From: Coprinus comatus
Lineage: Eukaryota > Basidiomycota > Agaricomycetes > Agaricales > Agaricaceae
Reading direction: 5' to 3'
NCBI GenBank assembly: GCA_034638255.1
Contig: JAWPGT010000073.1
Span: 51,226-115,225, forward strand
Length of the DNA: 64,000 nt
Below, piece after piece: positions 36,126 to 48,029 of the stretch (positions are counted from its first letter, which is position 1; each line of letters begins with the position of its first letter). The translations under genes and the position numbers were made by a program. Under the pieces are notes generated by a model. The model worked only from the letters and a program-made list of their open reading frames with translations. It did not search any database and had not been told where the DNA came from.

Positions 36126-36783
36126 GTCCTCTCTGCGCTCCCCTCTACTCCATACTCTTCTCTCTTCTTATTTTTATTCCTCTCTATGGTATATTCTATA
36201 TTTCAGGTATGCTCTTAGCTCTTTAAAGTAACAATGGAACCTACTAATCATCATTTATTTCCTTATTATTATTTAGGGTTTGTTAGATGGTGATGGACAT
36301 TATGAGTCTATGATATAGGAGGGCTTTATAAGTAAGTCATTCGCTTTTTACATTCAATTTAAGCTAATTATACATTCATCTTGACTTTGTTAGAAGGTAA
36401 TGATATTTGGGGAGTCTGTAGTTATATACATATTGTAATTTTATTTGTAATTAGTTAATCGGATTAATCGGATTTACTGATTAATCGGATTTGATAATTA
36501 ATCTAATCAATCAATGAATCCAACTTTGATTTTTATTTGATACCATGAGTTAATAAAACATAAGAGGTAGAGGTCATTTGTGTACATATTCCAAAATAAA
36601 ATATAGGAATAAAAGAGAATTAAGATTTGGCCCTGGAATCGGGAAATCCAACAGGTGAATTTACTAGCAATTGGCATCCGAGCAAGTGGAGAAATCACCT
36701 GGATTAAGTAATCCAAAGTGCTGCAACTTGTGCTTCTCTTGCATGGCATAAAATTCATCTTCAATCAAATCCATCAATTAGAT

Positions 36784-37232
36784 CAAATATTGATCACTTT
36801 CCTGCTCGACTTTACTCACGGGGCACTGTCGGCACAACTGGGGCACTAACGATGCCCCACCAAATGGAGGGGCCGTGGAAATGGATTCAGAGGTGGTAGA
36901 GGTCGTGGAGAGTATGGAGGGCCGTCATTTAGTGACGGCTAGATGGACTTTACCATCCAGATGTATGCCGATTGTGCGTTTAATAGTCTCTACGAAATGT
37001 TTTGATCTAGACTGATAGTATATAATAGCGCCAAATCCTCTTGAAGGGTATACACCAAGAGGGCCAGGAAGAGGCCGAGGAAACGCTCGAGGAACACCAG
37101 GGTCTCGTGGAAGAGGCAAAGCATTAGCATTGGTGCCTCTCCTCAAACAACGCCTTCCAAAATTTGAGATTATCTTGTTCTCTTCACGTCATCTTCTACG
37201 CGTAGTAGTCTTTGTTCCATCGACTCAGTCAC
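36784..37232 (+). pseudogene. Copy of SQS1 exons 1-2
   Basis: Plus strand follows SQS1 from its upstream region (CTGCTCGACTTTACTCACG near 36809) through RGG exon 1 (with a deletion and a stop in GPSFSDG*), intron 1, and exon 2 up to VVFVPSTQSRYFI. It then fuses to the 3' end of the kinase-like gene near 37232. DNA-level copy, intron retained, not functional. Confidence 0.82.
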
Positions 37233-37233
37233 G

Positions 37234-38733
37234 CTATTTCATTAAAGATGATACATGCCAACGGAGGTATGGTATAAGACGCCCAAACATTGGGAATGAG
37301 CACAACCAACGCATGAATCTAACCATACGAGGAACGGGCGGTTCCCGATATGATTCCCAAATTTTTGCAAAGGATGTAGGAACATCTTTCCAGCGATTGC
37401 AGCACTCATAATATTCCATCCGCCCAGAGCTGAGGCGGTAGTAGTAATGCGATAGTTCATCATTATCAAGCTCTGAAACTCTGGCGCCGAGGAACTCAAG
37501 AGCCCCTTGCGCAGTGAATCGGCGAGAGGGATTTCGAGCTGTCATGCCATCAAGGAAGGGAGCAAGGAATGGTGAATCTTTACAATGATGCTAGAAATCA
37601 GTACTGTCAGTACAGTCCTAGGACCTATCAATCTATAGAAGATACCTGAGTCCATTCACAGAACAGTATTCCCAGGCATCCAACATCAAAGGCGAATGGA
37701 CCATAGTCAGCTTGCCCATCACTGATATCAAGTGGTTGAGGTACCGATCCCTCCCACGTCTTCCAGTAGGGTAATCTGAAGGTCGCTCTATTTGTCTCTG
37801 GAGGAACTATCATGGAAATATCAAAATCCATTATTGCATAACAGAGTTCACCAGTTTTCCGAAGGTCTCGTCTTTTTCCATTATACAAGTTGTAATCTGA
37901 ATTTGTGAAACAGTTAACCAAGAAATTCTTCTCAGAAATGTCCTGTGAAACAACTGTTACATTAGAATATGTTAGTGACGAATTAATTACGAACCCGATG
38001 TAATATATTCTTGGAATGAAGGAAACACAAGCCCTGCCTTGAAGTCTATCAGGAACGTAGTAAAACGGTGCATAGTTGTCGAACCTTGAGAAGAGAACGC
38101 ATGATATTGATCATTTCTCCTAAGTTGTCGGGCTCAGGATGGGTGATTGATCCTCCCCACCTTTTCATAATGAATCAGAATGAATGGACAAAGTGATAAA
38201 TTTGATCCCATACCTTGGCATAACTACAACACTAAGTCTTGGATCAATATTGATGATGTCGAGAATTGGGAGCATGCACTTCTGTTCCAATGTCTCGAGG
38301 CTTTCTTCCTTTAGTAATTGGAAGATACGCAGCTCGTCTGACTCGTTGAGAACCAATTTGATCGCGACATGGCGACCATATGTATCTTGCGCGAAGGCCA
38401 GTTTTCCCTAAGGAGACATCGTATAACGTTTCAGAAACAAAAGAAGCCTTCTTTACCCACCTGTGCATCTTACACGTCCCGATACAGCTTTTTCAGTGGC
38501 ATTTGCCAGGTATTATGGTGTGCATAAGGATAATTTCCTTTCACATAGTCATCGTCGTCCACCACGTGCGGTATGAACTGGTCAGTATATGGGTCCTCTT
38601 CAACCCCAGTTCTCTTGTAGAGGATATAACCCCGTGCCTTGAACCACTCAAATGTAGTAGAAGAGTCCCAGAACTCGACTCTCTTTCTGTATTGTATCTC
38701 TTGTTCGTCCTCTGATGCTGTATTGTTGACCAT
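37234..38733 (-). CDS. Kinase-like protein (agaricomycete HRD/DFD family)
   Basis: Model (complement): 37234-37590, 37646-37942, 37995-38045, 38085-38160, 38214-38407, 38476-38733; phases agree, ~410 aa from MVNNTASEDEQEIQYRKRVE. A 5' exon reading GRSCSPDLGRAHNVIR may precede. N-lobe lysine in GRHVAIKLVLNESDE; catalytic loop LHSKNILHRDISEKNFLVN across a splice; metal loop is DFD rather than DFG (AIMDFDISMI); FAFDVGCLGILFCEW resembles the APE-to-helix F zone; the tail is MTARNPSRRFTAQGALEFL. Some family members lack classic residues, so activity is uncertain. The exon-2 donor is taken as GAC|GTGTAA; the more canonical GTGGGT 15 nt further would include an in-frame TAA. A partial copy lies at 23049. 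Confidence 0.8.
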
Positions 38734-40301
38734 TCGAATGACATTGTGAGCTCGACCTAAGTCGGGTGAGCAAGATCCTGTAACAGAAATGTAACGATGA
38801 GAAATCGAGGATTATACTTACGTCCATAATGATTGGCAAGTACAAAGGACTGTTTCCTTCTCTTGTTTCCCTAACTAAACACAATTTGAACTATCATGTG
38901 ATCTATGACGTGAAATCAATGATCATAAAGGACTATTCATAGCAGCTAAGCAGATTCATAGTTCCTACTGTCAGGCTGTCAGGTTACTCTGTATCTTCGA
39001 CTAGAGGTCACCGAACAAATCAAAACACGACCGTCAAGGGCTTCAATGATTTTACCGTTTGACAAGATCATGATCGCATTCATTAAAGGATCATCCTCGT
39101 CGAATCCATAGGTATTGTCAGGTCACTCTTGGGTCTCTCCTGGACTAGAGGTTTCCGAACACATTCAATCACCTTGTACTTGCGAATCTTTGCATGTGGT
39201 AAACAAAAGTCAAAAAGTCAAAAACAAAAACAAAAAGCCAAACAAAAATTGAATAAGATGACTTGAAAAATCGTTGAGTGCTAAACGTTAAAGATGGGTG
39301 TGTGTATTTTACCTGCGACTACGCGTTGTACCTATGTAATTCGTTGGGTAGTTTTCAGTCTCGTCATTGCAATAAATTATAACATTGGTTATTGTTTCTT
39401 TTACTATTCATGTACAGAATAGTTCTATATATTCTCATTGATTTAGGTATTTAGAAAGATAAGTTTAACTCACGACGCTTCAAACAATTTCATGTGTTGA
39501 AAACTTGAAGGATTATGGTACTTTCAGACCTCACCAACACCGTTCGTTCACTCAAATCAATTCTTTTCAAAATGGTAAATAAGACATCTGAACTACGTAA
39601 AACGTAAAATTGTAACTTTGTAGGCAATGCGGAAAAGATTCAATCAAAAGTATGCATCAATGGGATAAAAAAAAACTTGTAAAAAGGATGATATAAAAGA
39701 AAAGAAAAAAACAACCTGAAAGAGTAAACCTTTTCGTTGTTAAGAAAAAAAAAACGGAATACCGAAGCGAGTCACAACTTCATAACCAACAAAAAAGGAC
39801 CCAGTCCAAAAAAAACTAGACTAAACTTTCGGAAATTTAAAGAAAAGCGAGAGCACAAAAAGACAACAACAGTTCATTCAAGATAACAAGCACTGAACAA
39901 TTTCTAATAGTAAAAACCTAAGCAGCAACTCTGAACTGCGAAGCAACTTGAATAAACAGTGCATAAACCTGCAGAATATACATCTGAATCAAATTAAGAC
40001 GAAAAGCAGTGGCAGCTAGTATTAAAGCATAACCAGCTTCATGCCTTCTAATCAACGCGGTCGAGGTTGAAGTTGAGGTACCAGTACTTGTAGATGGGGG
40101 TATTGATATATCTGTATTATCATTATTGAAGGGGTGATGATCGTGAGTTGGTAACTTTGAAGTGGGAATGGAAGAATCTGTAGGAAAAGAAGAAACGAGA
40201 GATAGAGATACCAATTTCGATGTCGAGGAATGGCATGAATCTAGCACTCCGATGTCGATGTCGAGGGCAGTCCGGGTATCTTCAGTAAATCCTTTCTTGA
40301 G
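38734..40301. other. Intergenic between kinase-like gene and BCS1-like gene
   Basis: AT-rich. A duplicated phrase (GTCAGGTTACTC..GACTAGAGGTCACCGAAC near 38980, again near 39118) is present. A minus-strand frame at 39918-40247 ends LNLIQMYILQVYALFIQVASQF, hydrophobic, but has no ATG of its own and may be 3' UTR of the next gene. Confidence 0.4.
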
Positions 40302-43039
40302 TCACGCTTCACTCCATTCCGAAACTGAAGAAGGTGAAACATTTTCATCTTCATCATCATCACTTTCATTATCATCCAACCCAACCTCATCTTCCTTCTT
40401 CTCATCATCATTAATATCCTCATCAACATTTGTTGCAATTCCACTTTCAATTGACGTTATAATTGAAGATTCACCACCAGAAGCATCCTTTTCCTCCTTT
40501 TCTTTCTTCAATCTTTCAATTTCCTTCTTCTTCCTCTCTTCTTCCTTTTCTTTCAATTGTTGACGCATCTTATCCAACTCTTCTTCTTTCTCTTTCTCTG
40601 CAAGTCTTTGTTTAACACGTTCTAGCTCTGCCTCTTTCCTTTTAACCTCCTTCTGTTCTTTTTCTTTCTCTAAAGCCAACTTTCGTCTCCTCTCACGCTA
40701 TATGAGAAAAAAAGTCGAAATCAGATTTCCGTGAACGAAAGGGGAACAAAAAAAAGAGAAACAACTTACAGCAGCCTTTTCTTTCTGATCTCTCAACTCT
40801 TTCTCTTTCTTAAGTCTTTCCCTCATCTCACGTTCACTAATAACCCAAGCACTAACACCAGTAGCAGCCGCTTCAGGTAGTGATTTATTCTTCAATAAAT
40901 CTATTCAAAAAAGAAAAGAAATAAATGTGCGTCAGCCAACCTTATCAATTGAAAAAAAAAAAAACAAGGCAATGAAAAATACGTACATCCTTGAAGTGAA
41001 GCAACACTAAACTCTTCATCAGGAACACCATCCGCAAACATTTTCGCCAAATGATTTAAAGTCTCTTTATCCAATGGAGCAGCAGAATGTTTACTCTTAA
41101 CAACATTTTCTGCAGGAGGTGGCGGACGATAAGCAGTATTTGATGCACCAAATTGTTCTAATTCTGGTGCTTTAAGACTTTCGGTTCTCTTTCTAGTTGT
41201 CGTTGTCGCTGTCGCTGTCGCTTTTGATGAGGCTGGTGATGATGGTGTTGGGTATGGAGATGAAGGTTCTGCAGAACCGAAAGGAGAAAGTAGCGATGTA
41301 GCAGAAGAAGCTAATGACCATAAAGATGAAACACCGCTGGTTGAAGTACTTGGAGATATTGATGGTGAGGGGATAGCGAGCGTTGGTGTATAAGCGCGAC
41401 TCGGAGAAGACGATGACGATGATGATGGACCTCCTTCAACTTCCACTTTCACATCAAAGGAATCAAGTTCAGCTTCATCGATCGGAATCTCATCCTCTAC
41501 GCAAGGGAAGAAATTACGGAATAAAGCCTCAGCTTGCCATTTACTCGCATTACGGAATTCTATCCACACATCCATACGACCAGGCCTGGAAAGCGCCGGA
41601 TCAAGACGTTCCAAATGATTTGTAGTAGCAAACAAGAGTCTACCTTCCGCAGCAGCAACACCATCCAGCGCGTTTAGCAATCCACTCAGACTGAGCGTAT
41701 TCACGTCGCTCATCTGGTCACGCCTTCGCCTACTACTAGTAGGAACTGTAGCTTCTACATTCTCCCCATCTTTCTTATCTTTGTCTTGGCCATCACTGAA
41801 TATATCACGGCTTGTGCTACGTGTGAATGCAGCATCAAGATCTTCGAGAAGAACGACACATCGTGCAGGTACTCGTCCCATAAGAGTGGTTAGGGTTGAA
41901 TCTGAGATCCACGAAGCGGAAAGAGAAACAACATAAATATCTAGTTGGAGAGCGCCAGCGAGAGCATGGATGAGAGAGGATTTTCCAGAGCCGGGAACAC
42001 CATGAAGGAGATAACCTCGACGGAAGGGAATACCACGGTCAGCGTACCACTAGAGAGAAATAGGGGTTAATGTATGTTCCAAAAATAGCATACAAAAGGG
42101 GGTGTGATGGCGATTGCAATACGCGTGATTTGACGAGTGCCTCATGGTGTCAAGCAAAATGCGGGGTAAAGATACTCACCTTCTCAGAGCGTAGGAAATC
42201 CTTTGCATCATCAAACAGCATCTCTTTCACTCCTGGATTTAAAACAATGCTTGATAATGGACGCTTATGACGAGAGTCTGTCCAGCGCCAGCCACCATGA
42301 GAATCTGCGAAATAAATTTGGATTCGGTGGATGGCTTCTGCTTCATACTCGCGCTTCGCCTGGAGGACAAGTTGTTTGAGGATACTGTTATTACGAGCAA
42401 CGACACTGGAGATTGGAATGGTGAGCAGGGACGTGTTGCAGAAGTGAGATGGTCTCACCTGACTGACAGCTGTTCACAGCCGTCGGGTTTACGTCCGCGC
42501 TTCACTCTTAGCCAGTGTCCTCGGTAGAAGATGTTATGTGTAGTATCGAAGGTAGGCTGGAATACAACCCGGGTTTTTGGGCGGCCTTCACTGTCGAATT
42601 CGCTATTGTCATCTTCATCCCATTCGTCCCATTCATCAGAGCCTGATGACCCAGACGGGCCGGACGTCCGTGTAGTAGTGTCGAACTCTCGAGAGCGCTG
42701 CCATTCTGGACGTCTTGAAAGCCATAGCATTAGCCAATCGAATGGGTAATCCTCTTCGCTAAAGTGAGCAGTGAGGAAGAAAGCTGTTGAGGGGAGAGGA
42801 GTTAGAGCGCCGGGGTTTGTTTCGGTAGACAAACAGCTTACAGTTAACAAAGTGGGACCTAATGAATAGTTAGAAATGCTGTTGAAGGCTGAAAGAAGGT
42901 AGACGTACCAAGCTGAACTGGATACTCTACGAGCAGTTTCAACAGTACCACCAAGAACGACGAGCTTCATACCGTCAACGACGGACGAGCCGCCTCCGCC
43001 GCCGACGAGTGGTTGGATGAGGGACTTGAATGCGTCCAT
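40302..43039 (-). CDS. BCS1-like AAA ATPase with insertion and coiled-coil tail
   Basis: Model (complement): 40302-40697, 40770-40900, 40987-42049, 42180-42405, 42459-42783, 42842-42858, 42909-43039; phases agree, 762 aa. Start MDAFKSLIQPLVGGGG. BCS1 N-terminal domain: AHFSEEDYPFDWLMLWLSRR. AAA core: YLLHGVPGSGKSSLIHALAG (Walker A), CVVLLEDLDAAF (Walker B), LLFATTNHLERLDPALSRPG (sensor and arginine region). Unlike yeast Bcs1 (~450 aa) it has a ~100-residue Ser/Thr/Pro insertion before APLDKETLNHLAKMFADG and a C-terminal ~160-residue charged coiled coil ending acidic. Yeast Bcs1 inserts the Rieske protein into complex III in the mitochondrial inner membrane. Basidiomycetes carry several such paralogues, and the role of this one is open. 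Confidence 0.9.
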
Positions 43040-45579
43040 ATCTTGTTAGACTGTAGATTGGCAGCTTGCAGGAAGGGCAGGCTGTTAAAGGCAGGGGGAA
43101 TGTTGTAGAGGACAAAATGGTGAATGAGAAAGGAGATTGTAAAGGACGAGTGACAGGCTGTGCAGTTTATACAGCTTGTATTGACTATGTTCTCACTGCG
43201 GGCCCGAGTCACTGATGTCGTCAGCTGGGCACTGCAAAAGCAACAACGAGGCAGGAAGCAACTAGTCACAACGCGTCAGCAATCCAACTTTGACTCAGGG
43301 AAGGGGCGCTAACTTCCCTCCCCAACATCATCACACGCTCAATTCCCTTCTCAGGGGCTATCCCCAATCTCTTCATTTACTCTTTTAATTTACACAAATC
43401 CCTATGTCCTCCATCTACACTCCAGTACAACACTCCACCCCACTACACTTTTCTATAAAGAAAAGAGCCCGCTTCTTCGCTTACACAAGCCGAGTCATTT
43501 TTGACTTTGATTGCCCTATATTATACTCAGCCTACCCAGAAACTATCACCGACATCTCACTTTGCCTTCACTGCAGACGTTCTGCGAGATAACAGACACG
43601 TATCACACATCAACGATACTTATATTGCGTGTTACTATCAAGAACAGACCTGTAAGTGGTTACCACCAGTGTATGGTCATTATCATCAAAAACTATATAT
43701 ACACACACATCATGTCAACTTGTGGCACCTTCCATTCTAATAAGTCCGATGAATACACATGTCTACTTCGCACGAACGATAGTAATTCTTTCTTTGCACT
43801 AAGGTCATCGTCCAACTCGTTTCACTGCATGGCAGGGCCACTATACATAGGACGCTGCACAGGAATATTCATTAATCTACGTAATGTACGCTACGTCATG
43901 ACTCATATTATCAATGGCTGAAGTTGTCAAATAAATAAATAAAATTATTCCTAAAACCTTTTGAACACTAATCGGAATCGATCGCATTACCACTTACAGA
44001 CTTTCCATGATGTGCATGATGTTTGACAAAGACCGGAGTCATTAAATACTCATTCGTCGACCAGTTACCACACTATGCAAAACTTCAGTTCTACACTACC
44101 ATTGACTTTCTAGAATTTTACTGCTCTCCCAAACCGGTTTACCAAAAAGTGTTCCTCATTACATCCGCTCTATTAAAAAAAATCAACGAATATTTAGACA
44201 TATCAAATACTAGGACCACTATACTTATCGCACAGAAGTGTAATAAAACTTCAAACTGCTCGTATTAGAACAGCCTTAATTCAAGTCCAAGAACCTTCGA
44301 ACCAGAGAGTCGGGACGGAAAGTCAGTTGAGAGAGTCTCACTGCATCTCGTATCAGTATGTACATTCATCAGAATCCTTCATGATACAATCGCCTGACCC
44401 ATCGCTTGGTAGTAATCGAAAAATATCTATTCAGTAAGTTTTATACAGGAACAGGTCACAGGATTAACACTGATCCCATGAAATAAAAATAAAACAACAT
44501 AGAATTCATTTTGTATCACGCCGCACGGAGTTTGTATTTACGGATTTAGCGTGGAATTTTGCCGCAAAATATATTGATATTGATACTTAATTACCATCTC
44601 ATGATCCTCAACCAGTACTGGGCAGCCCGAATTTTGAGCACTGGATATAGAATATTGAACATTGAATTAGAACTCCACCTCGGTAAACTTCGAAGAACCT
44701 GAAGTGGAGCATGTAAGAATCCAGAGTTCAGTACTTCTAGTCATTTAAAGGTGCACAACTGTTAGGGGAAGTTTATAGTAAATATATGAAGCACGTTCAA
44801 CCTCATCTATGTATCATCTAATGAAACAATAGTCGTAATTCCGCGCTCATAATAGGGTAAAAACCTGGTGACTGGTGCTGGTGAACGTTGAACCTAGTGA
44901 TTCTAGGGCTAATTATGACAACTTGATGAATAAATTACATATCTCACCTCAAGCCGTATGCCATAAAATCAAATCTCCAGTTTACAGGGCCCAAATCGGG
45001 ACCCTCAGTTTTATTTTACGATAATGATACGGATGAACATTTTGAACCCTTAAAAAAATCCTGAAAGATCCTGTACAAAAGATTGCATTTGCTTAACAGC
45101 AAAGAACTCGCCAGACATATTTATATAAACAGAACCCGCGGACTTCCAATAATCCAATAGGCTTTTGCTGTGTGTGACCCACAGTTTCTCCGCACCCATT
45201 AATATAACGGCAGGTCGCATCATTACATGTACATCATACCCTCAAATTTCCGCAGTACGCATTTTGTATAGTACATTACATTATCGACTTGAGATTTAGG
45301 GTCCAGATGGTATTACTAAGTGTAGATCCGTCATGGCAGTAGTACAGTAAACACTATTTTAAAACAGATTTTTTACAATTGATATATACATGATTGAATG
45401 AAATCTTTCCAAATGATTTATTCGCATTTATACTTCTAATATATTTCTAACGTAGTGTTGAGGTACGAGGTGCAAAATACGATACTGTGTGGTACTTTGC
45501 TACAGTTGATACATGATGAATCGTCTTCTGTAAAAGTTGGTGTCTTACAGATCTAATTAAGGTTACCTGAAAAGGTAGG
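43040..45579. other. Gene-free stretch upstream of BCS1-like gene
   Basis: Holds the BCS1-like promoter (CT-rich near 43000-43400). Beyond that it is AT-rich with no ORF, RNA or repeat I can support. Confidence 0.4.
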
Positions 45580-45652
45580 TCCTTCTTAGCTCAGTTGGTA
45601 GAGCGCGTCACTAGTAATGACGAGGTCAGTCGTTCAAGTCGGCTAGAAGGAA
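45580..45652 (+). tRNA. tRNA-Thr(AGT)
   Basis: Folds as a full cloverleaf: acceptor TCCTTCT with AGAAGGA, D arm GCTC..GAGC, anticodon stem CGTCA/TGACG with loop CTAGTAA (anticodon AGT at 45613-45615, read as IGU, Thr), variable AGGTC, T arm AGTCG-TTCAAGT-CGGCT with one G-T pair, discriminator A. No intron. A/B box sequences TAGCTCAGTTGG and GTTCAAGTC are present. Confidence 0.96.
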
Positions 45653-46419
45653 TCCAGTGGTCAAGAAAAAAATTTCTGCTTAATCTTCGTCATTATTTTT
45701 CTACTAAACCAAGTACCAGTGCGCATCAACTTTTAAGAGAGTATCTCTTAAATCAATGAAGAGTACTTACTACTACAAGGAAGACAGTTATAATGCAATG
45801 AAGCGCTTCACGTTATGATAAAGTAATCACAAGTTAAAATTTTTGCGCTCAAGAGCGATGAAACGATATGGGCATTGGGAGTAAGAGAATGTAGTGCTGC
45901 GGAGTCTACGTAGTATAAAGAGTAGTAATGAGTCAAATTACGATTTTTGGGTTGTTGTTGACTAAGAACCGCAAGGAGAAAACGAAGGATGAGGGTAAAG
46001 ACTGTAACAGAAGGGAAAAAAATATGTGAATGTGTAATCATGAGTATACATGACACATTGTTATTGTGTCAATATTGTTGTGATGATTCGAAAACGAGTG
46101 TATAAGCGAAAATGTCAATTGGCGAAAAAAAAAATGAGTGATGGGTAAATGAATGGTTTACTAGTTGGGGTTGAGTTAGGTTGGGTATATCATACAATGT
46201 ACTCTTTTGATAAACAATAGAGGATAATGTTCCTTTTCGAGTTCAAGTTATGAGTCCCAGCTCTCAAGAATGAGAGGGCTTTTTTGTTGGATTTTGAATG
46301 GTGGTTGATTGGTATAGGGTCCTGTTCCGTTTGGTTGTGAGATTCGCAACTGGGTTATATGGGGTGAAACAAAAGTATGAGTACGTTAGGGATGATGAGA
46401 TTCATATAACAAGTTAATT
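45653..46419. other. Intergenic between tRNA and LAMTOR1-like gene
   Basis: No supported gene. A short hairpin GAGTCCCAGCTCTCAAGAATGAGAGGGC-like segment followed by a T-run near 46250-46285 could be a relic of a Pol III unit. Confidence 0.35.
45696..45700 (+). terminator. Pol III termination T-run after tRNA-Thr
   Basis: First run of five T on the coding strand downstream of the tRNA, 43 nt past its end; the usual Pol III stop signal. Confidence 0.5.
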
Positions 46420-47289
46420 TTATCTAACCGAGGGTATTGGCATCGCCAGCTTGTCAACTGGAGAGATTGTAGTTGTAGGTGAATCAATTTCATGACTTTC
46501 AACTTGTGACAACTGTGATGTTGTCCCTTTTTGTTGTTCGACTTGGGTTTGGGTATCAGGACTTGCAATACTATGAATTGTAGGAGAACGTCCTCTCGGG
46601 ACATCATTTGAAGAGATTATTGGGTTTGGGTTTACAAGTCGTAAATTGAGGATAGGAGGTCGAATGGGAATAATATCTTCATCGTCATAATTTCCAACAG
46701 CCAACGAAGAACAACGAGATTCTGAAGGGTTACGACTCGAACCTCCTCCTCCTATTCGACTAAAGTTCAACTGGGAATATGTAATTGGGTATCGAGGGGA
46801 TGAGGGAGCAAGTACTGATTCGGACGCAGAACGTGACGATGAGGGGTCGAGTCTTGATGATAAATTTTTGTTGTGTAAATTGAACGGTAGTCGTGCCAGT
46901 AGGTTTACCATTTTCCTGCAGTGTGGAGTCAGTTTAAGGGGTTTACGGCATTATTATATAAAGAAAACTCCCTTGGGGGACGTACCCTTCTTTTGCTTGA
47001 ACAATGTCTGTGAGACGGTCTTGTAGTTCTCGTTGTTTACGAGTAGCTTCATCATCGATTATTTCACTGTTGAATATGATTGGTATTTTAGAGAGTTGTA
47101 TGTGTGTTTGCAACGTGGGACACAAAGAAGGAACCCTTACGGTTGAGGATCTGCAGGTATGAGAAATGTCCTTTCGTCTGGTTGTGCCTAGCCAAATATT
47201 GAGCATATTATTATACTACAAGCACAGTGATATCTCACCCGTTTCTTTGGTAATTTTCTGTGCAAACAACACGCGAAAATGTCGAGCAT
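46420..47289 (-). CDS. Small Cys-anchored protein, LAMTOR1/Ego1-like candidate
   Basis: Model (complement): 46420-46915, 46986-47066, 47141-47187, 47239-47289; introns 51-74 nt, phases agree, 224 aa. Start MLDIFACCLHRKLPKKR: a CC pair next to basic residues, like a palmitoylated membrane anchor. Then DERTFLIPAD, and DEATRKQRELQDRLTDIVQAK followed by EGKMVNLLARLPF, which resembles the central helices of vacuolar/lysosomal anchors (LAMTOR1, yeast Ego1/Meh1). The tail is disordered and Ser-rich. There is no Gly2 for myristoylation. The family call is inference from pattern and size; the gene model itself is firm. Confidence 0.55.
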
Positions 47290-48029
47290 AGTGGAAGACG
47301 AGAGGTAAGGGCAAAAGGGGTGTCGGCTTTTGCCGACGACGCCTGGTTGTGTAATTAACGAGATTGATCTACCTCCATTTATCCACCATATCATTGATCT
47401 CACGCCAACGAGCGCTTCGGTGCGTTCAGCTCAAGCCCGACCCTTGCAGTTTTCCGGCATGTAAACCTTGATAACTATGTACAAGCATTTCACAATGAAT
47501 TTATGTGGATAAGACTGATGAATATCATCCTCTCATCGGTATAATATACTTGTATTTCTCTATACTTCCCTGATACTTCCTTCATCACGATCATTCACAT
47601 ATATAAAGACTCTGTCAGGCTGAAGACAGCATCATTTCTATCTCTCAAATTGGAAAATCTTCTTTTGGAGTCAGAGATAACGGTTATACAGTATTACGCT
47701 GAGTCACTAATAGAAATTTATTTCACCCACCTTCTCCTCCGAAGTTTATTGTTCTCCAAGTACTCGAAGTGAGATGGCTAATCACAATCATATTTTGGAG
47801 CTTGAACTTCTTTAAAGTATATTATTTGATATTCAAACATAATGGTTTAACTTTAACAGCATCACTAGTGAGCCGTGGCATTTCTACTACTAACATGCGA
47901 TTTCGACCCGATAATAAATATTGTTAACCTCAGTAGAAACGCCATGATAGTTAGCCTAATGAATATAAATGTAATGAATCGGAAGTGTCCTGGTTTCTTT
48001 CAAGTCGAATAGAACTTGATCAACTCCTC
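47290..48029. other. Gene-free stretch
   Basis: Promoter side of the preceding gene, including a GTCGGC..GCCGAC hairpin (47322-47338). No ORF supported. Confidence 0.35.

Larger units (their letters stand above)
34823..36783. other. Gene-free stretch with foldback and microsatellite
   Basis: No supported ORF. It contains a GGA trinucleotide run (about 35727-35772), a long hairpin centred near 36048, and ATTAAT/GGATT-rich terminal blocks near 35510-35585 and 36455-36525 that mirror each other loosely. Confidence 0.5.

Noticed and set aside
43404..44268. Several short ORFs in the 43-45 kb gap
   Set aside because: Overlapping frames with no protein-like composition or splice structure.
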